DNA from: Amycolatopsis bullii
GTDB lineage: Bacteria > Actinomycetota > Actinomycetes > Mycobacteriales > Pseudonocardiaceae
Length of the DNA stretch: 64,000 nt
Assembly (NCBI RefSeq): GCF_014654205.1
Contig: NZ_BNAW01000018.1
Coordinates: 62,001 to 126,000 of the forward strand
Reading direction: 5' to 3'
Positions 33,719 through 41,824 of this stretch are shown here, piece by piece. The notes beneath the pieces were generated by a model. That model was given only the letters and a program-made list of their open reading frames with translations. It did not search any database and was not told the DNA's origin. The translations under genes and the position numbers were made by a program. The first letter of the stretch is position 1; each line of letters starts with the position of its first letter.

Positions 33719-34755
33719 CGGCCGAGCACCGGCCTCGGTGCCGCGGCCGCGTAGAGCTTGCGCGGCAGGAACCCCAGCTCCTCCTTGAGCTCGTTCATCC
33801 CGCGGCCCGCCGACAGCTCCTTCGCCCCGCGCTGCGTCATGAACCGCACCGCGCGGACGTAGGAATCGAAGTACAGCCCCGATCCCCGGCCGCGCTCGTC
33901 CAGCGGCAGCGCCGCCCAGTGCTGCAGGCACGGGCTGTCCGGGTGGTCGAGGAGGGTGTTCACCGCGAGCAGCCGGCCGCTGGGGTCGGCGTAGGTGAGC
34001 GTGTGCACGTCCGGCCGCCGGATGAACCGGTGCAGGAAGCCCGCGGACGGGACCGTGCGCGTGTCCAGCGGCAGCTTCCCGTAGCGCTCCCGGTGCGCCT
34101 TGACCAGGGCGGCGACCTCGGCGCCGTCGACGTCGTCGCGGCCGGGTCCACCGCGGACGACCAGCTCCGGGTCTTCGGCGATCCGGCGGCGCCGCCGTCG
34201 CAGGCTCGAACGCCGGGCGCTGGGCAGCGTCTTGAGCCAGTCCTCTTCGGACTGGAACCGGTTCTCCAGCACGGCCGTCGACTGCGCGGGCCGGACCAGG
34301 CGGCCGAGGCCCGCGGTGTGCCCCGCGAACTCCTCGTCGATCGCGCGGTAGAGGACGCCGAGGAGGCCGGGCCCGAGGTGGCGCCGCAGCGCCCGTTCGA
34401 ACTCGCGGAGCAGCGCGGCCCGGTCGCCGGCCGGGAAACCCGGCGCGAACACGATGCCCGGGTAGCCGCTCAGCCACGGCAGGAACACCTCGGCCCAGAT
34501 CGGCCGCAGCGATCGCCGTCCCGGCGCGGGCGCGAACCGCGGAGCCAGCCGCGGGTGGCAGACCAGCACGGACAGCCCGGCCACGATCTCGCCGCCGTCC
34601 CTCGCGACGGCGATCCGCTGCGGGTTGCGGGCGCCCCACGCTTCGAGGCCCAGCAGCTCGTAGTCCCACACCGGGTGCAGCCGCGCGGTCCGGAAGAACT
34701 CCGTCCAGCCCGCAGGTGCCGGGTCCACGCGGGGATCGTGGAACTCGAACCTCAT
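33715..34755 (-). CDS. FemAB/GNAT-like acyltransferase, first paralogue
   Basis: A 346-residue paralogue starting at ATG 34755. Features: FHDPRVDPAPAGWTEFFRTA, VWDYELLGLEAW, the very basic helix SARRSSLRRRRRRIAEDPEL near residue 190, and LDTRTVPSAGFLHRFIRRPD. The C-terminus has SAGRGMNELKEELGFLPRKL and ends APRPVLGR. The basic helix could bind RNA or phosphate-rich donors, which would fit aminoacyl-tRNA use, but this is inference. Coupled by ATGA to the PaaK-like gene upstream. Confidence 0.75.
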   Translation of the reverse strand: MRFEFHDPRVDPAPAGWTEFFRTARLHPVWDYELLGLEAWGARNPQRIAVARDGGEIVAGLSVLVCHPRLAPRFAPAPGRRSLRPIWAEVFLPWLSGYPGIVFAPGFPAGDRAALLREFERALRRHLGPGLLGVLYRAIDEEFAGHTAGLGRLVRPAQSTAVLENRFQSEEDWLKTLPSARRSSLRRRRRRIAEDPELVVRGGPGRDDVDGAEVAALVKAHRERYGKLPLDTRTVPSAGFLHRFIRRPDVHTLTYADPSGRLLAVNTLLDHPDSPCLQHWAALPLDERGRGSGLYFDSYVRAVRFMTQRGAKELSAGRGMNELKEELGFLPRKLYAAAAPRPVLGR

Positions 34756-35522
34756 GTCAGGACGACCGGGGTGCCGTGGCGCGGGCAGGGAGCGATCTCG
34801 CCACGCACCCCACCGGCCGGGAGGACGTCCACGAACCGCGGGGAATCCTGGCGCAGCAGGGTGAAGGCGAGCCCGCCGGCGGTGGGCCGCGCGTAGACGT
34901 GCGGCCAGTCGAGGTGCCACCGGCCGCAGTTCCCGAGTGCGCCGAGGTACCCGAGCACCGGGTCGTGCAGCACGCCGTAGGGACCGCTGTCCAGCGAGTC
35001 CAGTTCGCGGTGCGGCACGGCCTCGATCCGGTGGGCCTCGGGGACCGCGGCGGTGACCGCGGTGATGGCCTTGTCTTCGCCGACCACGAGCACGCGGTGC
35101 CCCCGGTGCAGCACGGCCGTCAGCTCGCGAAGCACCGAGGCGCCCGGCCCGTTCGGGTCCGCGACGCAGCCGCGTACCCCCTTCGGCAGGTCGGACGGCG
35201 GCCGCAGGCCGTCCGGCCCGAGCAGGACGACCAGGCTCTCCGGCCCGGGAGCCCGGGCCGTCCGCAGCACCCGGCCGAGACCGCGCGCGGGGTCGGGCCG
35301 TGGCGCGCCGCCGGCGAGCGGCACGAGGTCGACGAGTTTGTGCACAGCTTCCGCGAGGGGTGCCGCGCCGCCGTTCGTCCCGGTGCGACCGGGCACGACA
35401 ACCGGGTCCTCCCGGCCGTCGAGCGCCCAGCGCTCGCGGTAGAACGGCACCGTGGCGAACGCCGACCGCACCGCCCTGACGTAGGCAGCACGCCAGACGA
35501 CCCCCGCCCCCAGATTCCACAT
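34752..35522 (-). CDS. Shortened PaaK-like (CoA-ligase-family) protein
   Basis: A 256-residue protein that resembles the two ends of phenylacetate-CoA-ligase-type enzymes. Residues 12-33 (AAYVRAVRSAFATVPFYRER) fit the N-terminal helix, and the C-terminal DPVLGYLGALGNCGRWHLD then IAPCPRHGTP fits the region after the adenylation core. The usual Ser/Thr/Gly-rich ATP-binding loop is not found and about 170 residues of the core are missing. It may be a non-catalytic scaffold or degenerate enzyme, yet it opens a fully coupled operon with the three FemAB-like genes, so it is probably used. Confidence 0.55.
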   Translation of the reverse strand: MWNLGAGVVWRAAYVRAVRSAFATVPFYRERWALDGREDPVVVPGRTGTNGGAAPLAEAVHKLVDLVPLAGGAPRPDPARGLGRVLRTARAPGPESLVVLLGPDGLRPPSDLPKGVRGCVADPNGPGASVLRELTAVLHRGHRVLVVGEDKAITAVTAAVPEAHRIEAVPHRELDSLDSGPYGVLHDPVLGYLGALGNCGRWHLDWPHVYARPTAGGLAFTLLRQDSPRFVDVLPAGGVRGEIAPCPRHGTPVVLT

Positions 35523-35724
35523 GGCCGGGAAGTCTGCGTCATCCGCCGGGTCAGCGGAAGCACTTCGCCGGCAGGAAGCCCGAATGCCGGGTGGCTCACG
35601 ACTTTAGTCTGCGTCTGAACGGACTAATTCATCCGGATTCCCTCCCGAACGACGATCCGCATGCTTATAACTCGGCGATGCCGTAAAACGGCATGCTGTC
35701 CAACCGGATCCAACTGGGGGATTC
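35523..35724. promoter_or_regulatory. Divergent control region of the envelope locus
   Basis: A 202-base region that looks visibly less GC-rich than its surroundings. It contains the inverted repeat ATGCCGT-AAA-ACGGCAT (35678-35694) and two GCATGC hexamers. It must hold the promoters of both operons of the locus. No regulator is encoded within the locus. Confidence 0.6.
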
Positions 35725-35796
35725 ATGTTCAGCATTTGCACTGTCGGTGAGCGCGCGGACACAAATCCGGCAACTCGCCGTTGGCGCCGCAGATGA
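35725..35796 (+). CDS. Possible 23-residue leader or micro-peptide
   Basis: ATG at 35725 is preceded by GGGGG (35716-35720), a good ribosome-binding site for this genome. The 23 codons encode MFSICTVGERADT then NPATRRWRRR, with one Cys and a strongly basic end. The TGA stop overlaps the ATG of the glycosyltransferase (ATGA), the same coupling used throughout the operon. It may be a real small protein, or just a leader that loads ribosomes onto the next gene. Too short for homology reasoning. Confidence 0.45.
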   Translation: MFSICTVGERADTNPATRRWRRR

Positions 35797-36803
35797 CCAC
35801 GGCCTTTCCCGACCCGGTCGACTGTGGACTCACCGTGGTCGTACCGTGCTTCAACGAAGTTGAAAATATCGAACCGTCCTATCGGGAAATAACCAACGAA
35901 CTGGGCCACTATTCACTCGAACTTATTTTCGTCGATGACGGAAGCACCGATGGCACGCTCGCCGGTATCCGCGCGCTCGCGGCCGCGGACCCGCGCGTGC
36001 GGTACCTGTCTTTCACCCGCAATTTCGGATTCGAAGCGGCTTTCTCGGCCGGTTACCGGTATGCGTCCCGGCCGTGGGTCCTGCACGTCGACGCCGATCA
36101 GCAGTTCCCCGCCGCCGAGGCGGAAAAGCTCATCGAAGCCGCCCGCCAGGGCAACGACGCGGTCTTCGGGGTCCGCACCAACCGCCAGGACCCGCTGCTG
36201 CGCCGCTGGGGCACCGCCGCGTTCCACTTCCTCGGCCGCCGCGTGCTGCGCATCGAGATCCCGCCGGGCGCGACCGCGTTCCGGCTGGTCCGCACCGAGC
36301 TGGCCCGCCGGATCGTCGACCTGCGGCTCGGCACGCCGTACTTCCTGGCCACGGTTCCCCGGCTGACCAGCCGGTACACCTGCGTCCAGGTGGCGCACCG
36401 GGCCCGGGAACGCGGCGAATCGAAGGTCGGCTTCGGCTTCCTGGCTTCGCACGCCATCGAGCTGTTCGTCGGGTTCACCCGGAGGCTGACGACGGCGGCG
36501 TCCGCGACCGCCCTGTCCGCGGGCGGGCTCGGGGTACTGGCCGCCGCCGCGGCGGCCTTCGGGCTGCTCGGCGCGAGCGCCACGGCCGCGTTGCTGTTCG
36601 CGCTGCTCAGCGTGCTGCTGGTCGTCCTGTCGCTGACCGTGCGCTACCTCGTCGTGGTCGGTGCGGGACAGCCGCGGCCCCGGCAGTTCTACGTCCGGGA
36701 AGCGAACTTCGCCGTCGAGGCGGACGACCGGCTCTTCACTTCGGAGGACCCGGCGGGTCCCCGGCTCATCGATGTGCAACTGGGGAAAGGCGTTTCAGCG
36801 TGA
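35793..36803 (+). CDS. GtrB/DPM1-type family 2 glycosyltransferase
   Basis: A 336-residue membrane glycosyltransferase. The GT-A domain shows VVVPCFNEVENIEPSY, FVDDGSTDGT, FTRNFGFEAAFSAGY and the DxD at Asp100-Ala-Asp102 (HVDADQQFP). Two C-terminal helices (about 235-290) anchor it, as in GtrB/ArnC enzymes that transfer a sugar to polyprenyl phosphate. Start ATG 35793; an upstream TTG was rejected. The first 90 codons use A/T-ending codons more than the rest of the window, perhaps a trace of transfer. Coupled to the ATP-grasp gene by GTGA. Confidence 0.88.
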   Translation: MTTAFPDPVDCGLTVVVPCFNEVENIEPSYREITNELGHYSLELIFVDDGSTDGTLAGIRALAAADPRVRYLSFTRNFGFEAAFSAGYRYASRPWVLHVDADQQFPAAEAEKLIEAARQGNDAVFGVRTNRQDPLLRRWGTAAFHFLGRRVLRIEIPPGATAFRLVRTELARRIVDLRLGTPYFLATVPRLTSRYTCVQVAHRARERGESKVGFGFLASHAIELFVGFTRRLTTAASATALSAGGLGVLAAAAAAFGLLGASATAALLFALLSVLLVVLSLTVRYLVVVGAGQPRPRQFYVREANFAVEADDRLFTSEDPAGPRLIDVQLGKGVSA

Positions 36804-38041
36804 CGAGTTCGAAGAACGGCCCGGCGAGAACCCTGGTGATCCTGGGGGGCGCGGACGGTTCGGTCAGCACCTACGAGCGAGCGCGGGAACTGGGGTTCCG
36901 CACGCTCTGCGTCGACGTCCGGCCCGGCGCACCGGCCGTGGCGTACGCCGACGAGTTCCTGCAGGTCAGCGTGCGCGCGCCGGAGCAGATCGCGGCCGCG
37001 CTCGACGGCCGTGACGACCTCGCCGGCGTGCTGTGCCCGGCCAGCGACGTCGGCCTGCCCGCACTGGCCTGGCTGACCCGGCACTGGGGCATGCCGGATC
37101 CGCTGCCCGTGGCCGCGGTCGAGGCCTCGACCGACAAAGCGGTGTTCCGCGCCCTGTGCGACCACCTCGGCCTGCCGGGCTACCGCAGCGTCAGCGGCCG
37201 CCCCGGGCCGGAACTGGTCCACGCGGCCCAGCAGCTGCGGTTCCCCGCCCTGGTCAAGCCGGTCGACTCCTCCGGTAGCCGGGGCGTGGTCTCCTGCCCC
37301 GGCCCGGGCCGGCTGACCAGTGCGTTCGCCGAGTCGCTCGCGTTCTCGCCGTCCGGACGGCTGGTCGTCGAGGAACACCTCGACGGCACCCACTTCACGA
37401 TCGAGGCGCTGGTCGTCGACGGCCGGGTCGTCTTCCACGCCGTCACCGAACGGACCCTCACGCCGCCGCCGTTCTTCGTGACGTCGTCGCACCTGCTGCC
37501 CGCCGCGCTGCCGGCGGACGCCGAACTGCGGCTGATCGAGGCCCTCGACCTGATCTGCACCGAGCTCGGCTACCGGAGCGGGCCGCTCACGCTGGACGCC
37601 GTGCTCGGCCGCGACGGGCAGCTGTACCTCGTCGAGATGGGGGCCCGCATGGGCGGGAACGGGCTCGCGGAAGCGATCGCGCAGTGCCACGGCGCCGACC
37701 TGATCGCCGCCGGGATCGCCACCGCGACCGGCGGTGAGGTGCGGCTGGACCTGCACGAGCCGAAGCCCACCCTGGTGCACGTCCTCGCGTCCGACCGCGG
37801 CGGGCACTTGTCCCGAGTGGACGGTGTCGAGGACGTGCGCGCGCTGCCCGGGCTGGTCGGGCTCCACCTGTTCGCCGACGAGGGTTCCTTCGTCCGGCCG
37901 TACGACCAGGCGGGCCACAAGCTGGGGTACGCCGTGCTCACCGCCGACTCGGTGCCCGAGCTGCTCGCCGCGGAGAACGCGGTGCGCGGCACGCTGAAGT
38001 TCCTGCTCCACGAGCAGGACATGGCGGTACCCCTGCCGTGA
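36800..38041 (+). CDS. ATP-grasp ligase
   Basis: A 413-residue ATP-grasp enzyme starting at GTG 36800. The N-terminal pre-grasp domain reads LVILGGADGSVSTYERAREL. The ATP site has Lys153 in VKPVDSSGSRGV, an EEHLDG segment, and the Mg-binding Glu279 in LVEMGARMGGNG. The C-terminal part (about 310-413) resembles the biotin-carboxylase C-terminal or CarB-like cap. Such enzymes join a carboxylate, via acyl phosphate, to an amine. In this operon it probably attaches an amino-acid-like group to a sugar or lipid; the substrate is not deducible. Confidence 0.85.
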   Translation: MTSSKNGPARTLVILGGADGSVSTYERARELGFRTLCVDVRPGAPAVAYADEFLQVSVRAPEQIAAALDGRDDLAGVLCPASDVGLPALAWLTRHWGMPDPLPVAAVEASTDKAVFRALCDHLGLPGYRSVSGRPGPELVHAAQQLRFPALVKPVDSSGSRGVVSCPGPGRLTSAFAESLAFSPSGRLVVEEHLDGTHFTIEALVVDGRVVFHAVTERTLTPPPFFVTSSHLLPAALPADAELRLIEALDLICTELGYRSGPLTLDAVLGRDGQLYLVEMGARMGGNGLAEAIAQCHGADLIAAGIATATGGEVRLDLHEPKPTLVHVLASDRGGHLSRVDGVEDVRALPGLVGLHLFADEGSFVRPYDQAGHKLGYAVLTADSVPELLAAENAVRGTLKFLLHEQDMAVPLP

Positions 38042-39291
38042 CGGGCCCCTCCTCGGCCACCACCGCGCCGGCCGTGGCGCCGCCGCGGCCGGCGGTGGTG
38101 CTGCGGCTGCTCGCCGGCCGGGGCGCGTTCCGGCTGTCGGTCCAGCTGATGGGCCTGGTCCTGATCACCGCGTGGGGCGCCCGCGACTACGGGCGGTTCG
38201 CGAACGCGCTCGGCCTGATGACCTGGCTCAACTTCGTCCCGGGCGCGGCGGAGAAGGCCGCGCTCAAGGCTCTCCCCCGGCTGCGGCTGACCCTGGACGC
38301 GGTCGCCGCGCTCGCGGTCCGGGTCGCCGCGGTGCCGGTGCTGGTGGTGCTGGCCGCCATGGCCGTCACGCTCGTGGTGGCCCCGCGCTCGGACGCGGCG
38401 CTGTACCTGACCGTGGCGGCCTGGTCGATCTCCGGCGGCCTGCTGATGACCGTGTCCGGCCTGCACCGCCTGCGCGGGAAGTCCACATTGGACGCATTGG
38501 CGTTCACCGCCGGCTCGGTCGTCGTCGGCGTGGTGACCTGCCTGACGTGGGTGGTGCGGTGGCCGCCCGGGATGCACCTGGCCCTGCTGCTCGGCGGCCT
38601 GCTGGTGATCCTCGGCGCGTCGGTCGCGCTCCTGCCGCGGCCGTGGCTGGGCGGCGGCGGGCTGCCGGGGCACCGGCTCCTGCCGGCCTTCGGGCGCAGC
38701 ACGGTCCTGCTCGGCCTGACCGAGGTGCTCGACGTGCTCGCGACGTCGACGGTGTTCGGCGTGTTCGCGCTGTCCGGACGGACCACCGAAAGCGGCCCGT
38801 TCTACCTGGCGCTGCTCGTGTCGAGCGCGTTCTGCTCGCTGGTGTTCTACCAGCTGAAACTGCACCAGCCGACGGCGTCGTGGCGGATGCGCGGCACCGG
38901 CGCGGCGGCCGGCCGGGCCCGGGCCGTCGAACTGCTGAAGCTGGTCGAGCGCGGCGGGATCGCGTTCGCCGTGCTGCTGGCCGCCGGGCTCGCGGTGCCG
39001 TCGACGCGGGCGTTGCTCACCGACGAAGACAGCTACGTCGTGCTCGGGGTGCTCGTGCTCGTCGAGACGGCGTTGTACGCGACCGGGATCTACGCGAGCT
39101 TCCTCGTCGAAAACACCAACAGCAAGGTGCTGACGCTGACGTCGGGCGCCGCCGTCGTCTCACTGGTCGCGACCGCCGCCGCCGCGGCCCTGCTCGTCCC
39201 GCCGCTCGGGCCGGTGGGCGGGTTCGCCGCGCTCGTCTTCGCGCTCGCGGTCAAGGCGGCCGTCCTGCGCCGTCTGGTCCGCCGTCACTGA
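38038..39291 (+). CDS. Wzx/PST-like flippase membrane protein
   Basis: A 417-residue integral membrane protein with about 12 helices, starting at GTG 38038. The N-terminus RGAFRLSVQLMGLVLITAWG then YGRFANALGLMTWL is like polysaccharide flippases of the MATE/MOP superfamily (helix, loop with YGxF, helix). Charged residues are sparse in the helices. Expected role is to flip a polyprenyl-linked glycan or glycolipid across the membrane. Its stop overlaps by one base an in-frame ATG of the next gene. Confidence 0.78.
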   Translation: MTGPSSATTAPAVAPPRPAVVLRLLAGRGAFRLSVQLMGLVLITAWGARDYGRFANALGLMTWLNFVPGAAEKAALKALPRLRLTLDAVAALAVRVAAVPVLVVLAAMAVTLVVAPRSDAALYLTVAAWSISGGLLMTVSGLHRLRGKSTLDALAFTAGSVVVGVVTCLTWVVRWPPGMHLALLLGGLLVILGASVALLPRPWLGGGGLPGHRLLPAFGRSTVLLGLTEVLDVLATSTVFGVFALSGRTTESGPFYLALLVSSAFCSLVFYQLKLHQPTASWRMRGTGAAAGRARAVELLKLVERGGIAFAVLLAAGLAVPSTRALLTDEDSYVVLGVLVLVETALYATGIYASFLVENTNSKVLTLTSGAAVVSLVATAAAAALLVPPLGPVGGFAALVFALAVKAAVLRRLVRRH

Positions 39292-39314
39292 TGTCTGCAC
39301 ACTGGGAGGAAGTC

Positions 39315-41126
39315 ATGTACGTACTGGGCATCAGCAGGGTCCACGACTCGGCCGCGGCCCTCGTGCGCGACGGCGAGATCATCGCCTTCGCCGAAGAGGA
39401 ACGCTTCACGCGCGTCAAGCACGACGGCGGCTTCCCCGCCGAGGCCATCAAGTTCTGCCTGGAGCAGGGCGGGATCACCCTCGCCGACGTCGACCACGTC
39501 GCCTACTACTGGCAGCGCTGGAAGGAGGGGATCCACGCGGCCAAGGTGTTCGCCCGGTACTTCCCGGGCACGCTGGAGGTCTTCCGCAACACCAACGGCG
39601 ACGAGGGCGGCCGGTCCGCGGGGATGGTGGACACGTTCAAGACCGGCGGTGGCTCGGGCAGCGACGACTACCACGTCGGCGGCGCGGTCCTCGCGCACAT
39701 CAAGCGCTCCTACACGCTGGAGAAGGACGTCAAGGAAGCCGTCGGCTGGACCGGTCCGACGAAGTTCAAGACACACCTGGTCGACCACCACCGCGCGCAC
39801 GCGGCCAGCGGCTACTTCATCTCGCCGTGGGACGAGTCGGCCGTGCTCACCTTCGACGGCATCGGCAGCGACGGCACGGCCACCTACCTCGCGCACGGCC
39901 GCGGCGACCGGATCGTCGACCTGCGGCGGATCAAGTTCCCGCACTCCCTCGGCGCGATGTACGCCGGCGTCACCGGCTACCTCGGCTTCTACCCGACCCG
40001 TGACGAGGGCAAGATCATGGGTCTCGCGCCGCTGGGCGAGGACACCTACGTCGACGCGTTCAAGCAGCTGATCCACCTCAGTGACGACGGCGGCTTCGAG
40101 CTGGACCTCAGCTGGTTCGGGCACCACCGGACCGGCAAGCACGTGATGGCGAAGAAGTTCACCGACACCTTCGGCCCGGCCCGGCCGAAGACCCGCGTCA
40201 CGGCGGAGAACCCGGTGCCGCAGCACTACTGCGACATCGCCTACGCCCTGCAGGTGACGCTGGAGGAAGCCGGCCTGCACCTGGCCCGGTGGCTCCAGCG
40301 TGAGACGGGGTCGAAGCGGTTGTGCGTCGCCGGCGGTGTCGCGCTGAACAGCGTCATGAACGGCCGGATCCTGCTGGAGACACCGTTCGAGGACTTCTTC
40401 GCCCAGCCCGCGGCCGCCGACGACGGCTGCGCGCTCGGTGCCGCGCTCGAGGTCTCGGTCGGCAAGTACCACCGGCCGCGCCCGCGCGAGGGCTACACCT
40501 ACACCGGTCCCGAGTACACCGAGGCCGAGATGGAAGTGGCGTTGCAGGACGCCGGGGTCGAGTACGCGCGTGTCGACGACATCGCCGCGCACACGGCCGC
40601 GAAGGTGGCCGACGGCCGCATCGTCGGCTGGGTGCAGGGCCGGATGGAGTGCGGCCCGCGGGCCCTCGGCAACCGCTCCCTCGTCGCCGACCCGCGCGAC
40701 CCCGAATCGAAGACGCGGATGAACGAGAAGGTCAAGCACCGCGAGGCGTTCCGCCCGTTCGCGCCGTCGTGCCTGGCCGAGCGCGCGGGCGAGTACTTCG
40801 TCAGCGACTACCCGTCGCCGGTGATGCTGCTGGTGTTCGACGTCCTGCCGGACAAGCGCGCCGAGGTCCCGGCGATCACCCACGTCGACGGGACCGCGCG
40901 GGTGCAGACCGTCAGCCGGGAGGACAATCCGCTGTACTACCGGATGATCAGCGAGTTCGAGAAGCTGACCGGGGTGCCGATGGTGGTCAACACCTCGTTC
41001 AACGACAACAACGAGCCGATCGTGGCGAGCCCGCAGGACGCCATCGCCTGCTACCTGAAGACCGACGTCGACGCGCTGGCCCTCGGCCCGTTCTGGGTGG
41101 AGAAGCCGCGGCTGGAGGAAGAGTGA
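39315..41126 (+). CDS. NodU/CmcH-family O-carbamoyltransferase
   Basis: A 603-residue carbamoyltransferase that uses carbamoyl phosphate and ATP to carbamoylate hydroxyls of sugars or antibiotics. The N-terminal TsaD-like domain has GISRVHDSAAALV, VDHHRAHAASGYF with metal-binding His at 158, 159 and 162, TFDGIGSDGTATYL and AGGVALNSVMNGRI. The C-terminal domain has MECGPRALGNRSLVADPR (Glu445, Arg449), HREAFRPFAPS and VNTSFNDNNEPIV. ATG 39315 is chosen because GGGAGGA lies five bases upstream; an in-frame ATG at 39291 would add eight residues. Confidence 0.93.
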   Translation: MYVLGISRVHDSAAALVRDGEIIAFAEEERFTRVKHDGGFPAEAIKFCLEQGGITLADVDHVAYYWQRWKEGIHAAKVFARYFPGTLEVFRNTNGDEGGRSAGMVDTFKTGGGSGSDDYHVGGAVLAHIKRSYTLEKDVKEAVGWTGPTKFKTHLVDHHRAHAASGYFISPWDESAVLTFDGIGSDGTATYLAHGRGDRIVDLRRIKFPHSLGAMYAGVTGYLGFYPTRDEGKIMGLAPLGEDTYVDAFKQLIHLSDDGGFELDLSWFGHHRTGKHVMAKKFTDTFGPARPKTRVTAENPVPQHYCDIAYALQVTLEEAGLHLARWLQRETGSKRLCVAGGVALNSVMNGRILLETPFEDFFAQPAAADDGCALGAALEVSVGKYHRPRPREGYTYTGPEYTEAEMEVALQDAGVEYARVDDIAAHTAAKVADGRIVGWVQGRMECGPRALGNRSLVADPRDPESKTRMNEKVKHREAFRPFAPSCLAERAGEYFVSDYPSPVMLLVFDVLPDKRAEVPAITHVDGTARVQTVSREDNPLYYRMISEFEKLTGVPMVVNTSFNDNNEPIVASPQDAIACYLKTDVDALALGPFWVEKPRLEEE

Positions 41127-41824
41127 CCGTCCTGGATTCACCCGGTTTGGTCGCCGCGCTGTACCGGCGGCGGCAGTGGCTGTGGCTGGTGGCCGCCGTT
41201 CCCGCGGTGGTCACCACGCTGCTGATCATGGTGGTGCTGCCGCCGGACCAGACGCTGGACAACGTCGGCGACTGGGCGTTCAAGCTGTGCCCGTTCGTCT
41301 TCGCGGTGCTGACCGTGGCGCTGTTCCCGCGCGGGCGGTTCGGGCCGGCCCTGATCGTGTTCGCGGTGTTCGTCTACATGTCCTATTTGGACACGGAACT
41401 GGTCATGCGGGTCCAGCAGTTCGCCAGGGAAGCGCCCACGAACGACGACGCGTTCCAGCCGGTGTACCAGTTCGAGCTGTTCGTGACGACGTTCATCGTG
41501 CTGTTCGCGCTGCTGGCCTACCGCCTCGGCGGCGGCCGGACGGCGAACGTGCTCAAGGTCGGCGTCGCGTCGATCCTGGTGGTCATCTCGGGTGTGAACG
41601 ACCTGACGTTCTGGGCGCTCAACGACGTCTGGTCGGCGGGGACGAAGCCGACCGAGCTGAAGTGGGCGTCGCACATGATCGTGTTCCTCGGCGGGCCGCC
41701 GAGCGTGCCGGCCGCGGTCGCGTTCATGGCCGTGCACCTGGTGCTGGCCGCGATCGTGGTCGCGCTGCCGGTGGGGCGGTGGGTGACGGTCAGAGTCCGC
41801 GGTTCACAGCCTGCAGCTTCGTGA
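41123..41824 (+). CDS. Six-helix membrane protein of the envelope locus
   Basis: A 233-residue protein with six predicted helices (around WLVAAVPAVVTTLLIMVVL, FVFAVLTVALF, ALIVFAVFVYMSYL, FVTTFIVLFALLAY, VGVASILVVISGVND and AVAFMAVHLVLAAIVVALP). I recognise no family. GTG start overlaps the carbamoyltransferase stop, so it belongs to the operon; it may be a membrane partner of the carbamoyltransferase or exporter. The 3' end overlaps the convergent TIGR03085 gene by 35 bases. Confidence 0.75.
   Translation: MTVLDSPGLVAALYRRRQWLWLVAAVPAVVTTLLIMVVLPPDQTLDNVGDWAFKLCPFVFAVLTVALFPRGRFGPALIVFAVFVYMSYLDTELVMRVQQFAREAPTNDDAFQPVYQFELFVTTFIVLFALLAYRLGGGRTANVLKVGVASILVVISGVNDLTFWALNDVWSAGTKPTELKWASHMIVFLGGPPSVPAAVAFMAVHLVLAAIVVALPVGRWVTVRVRGSQPAAS

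Noticed and set aside
39315-41126. Antibiotic tailoring gene of a polyketide or beta-lactam cluster
   Set aside because: No PKS, NRPS or beta-lactam genes lie in the window; neighbours are glycan and membrane genes.
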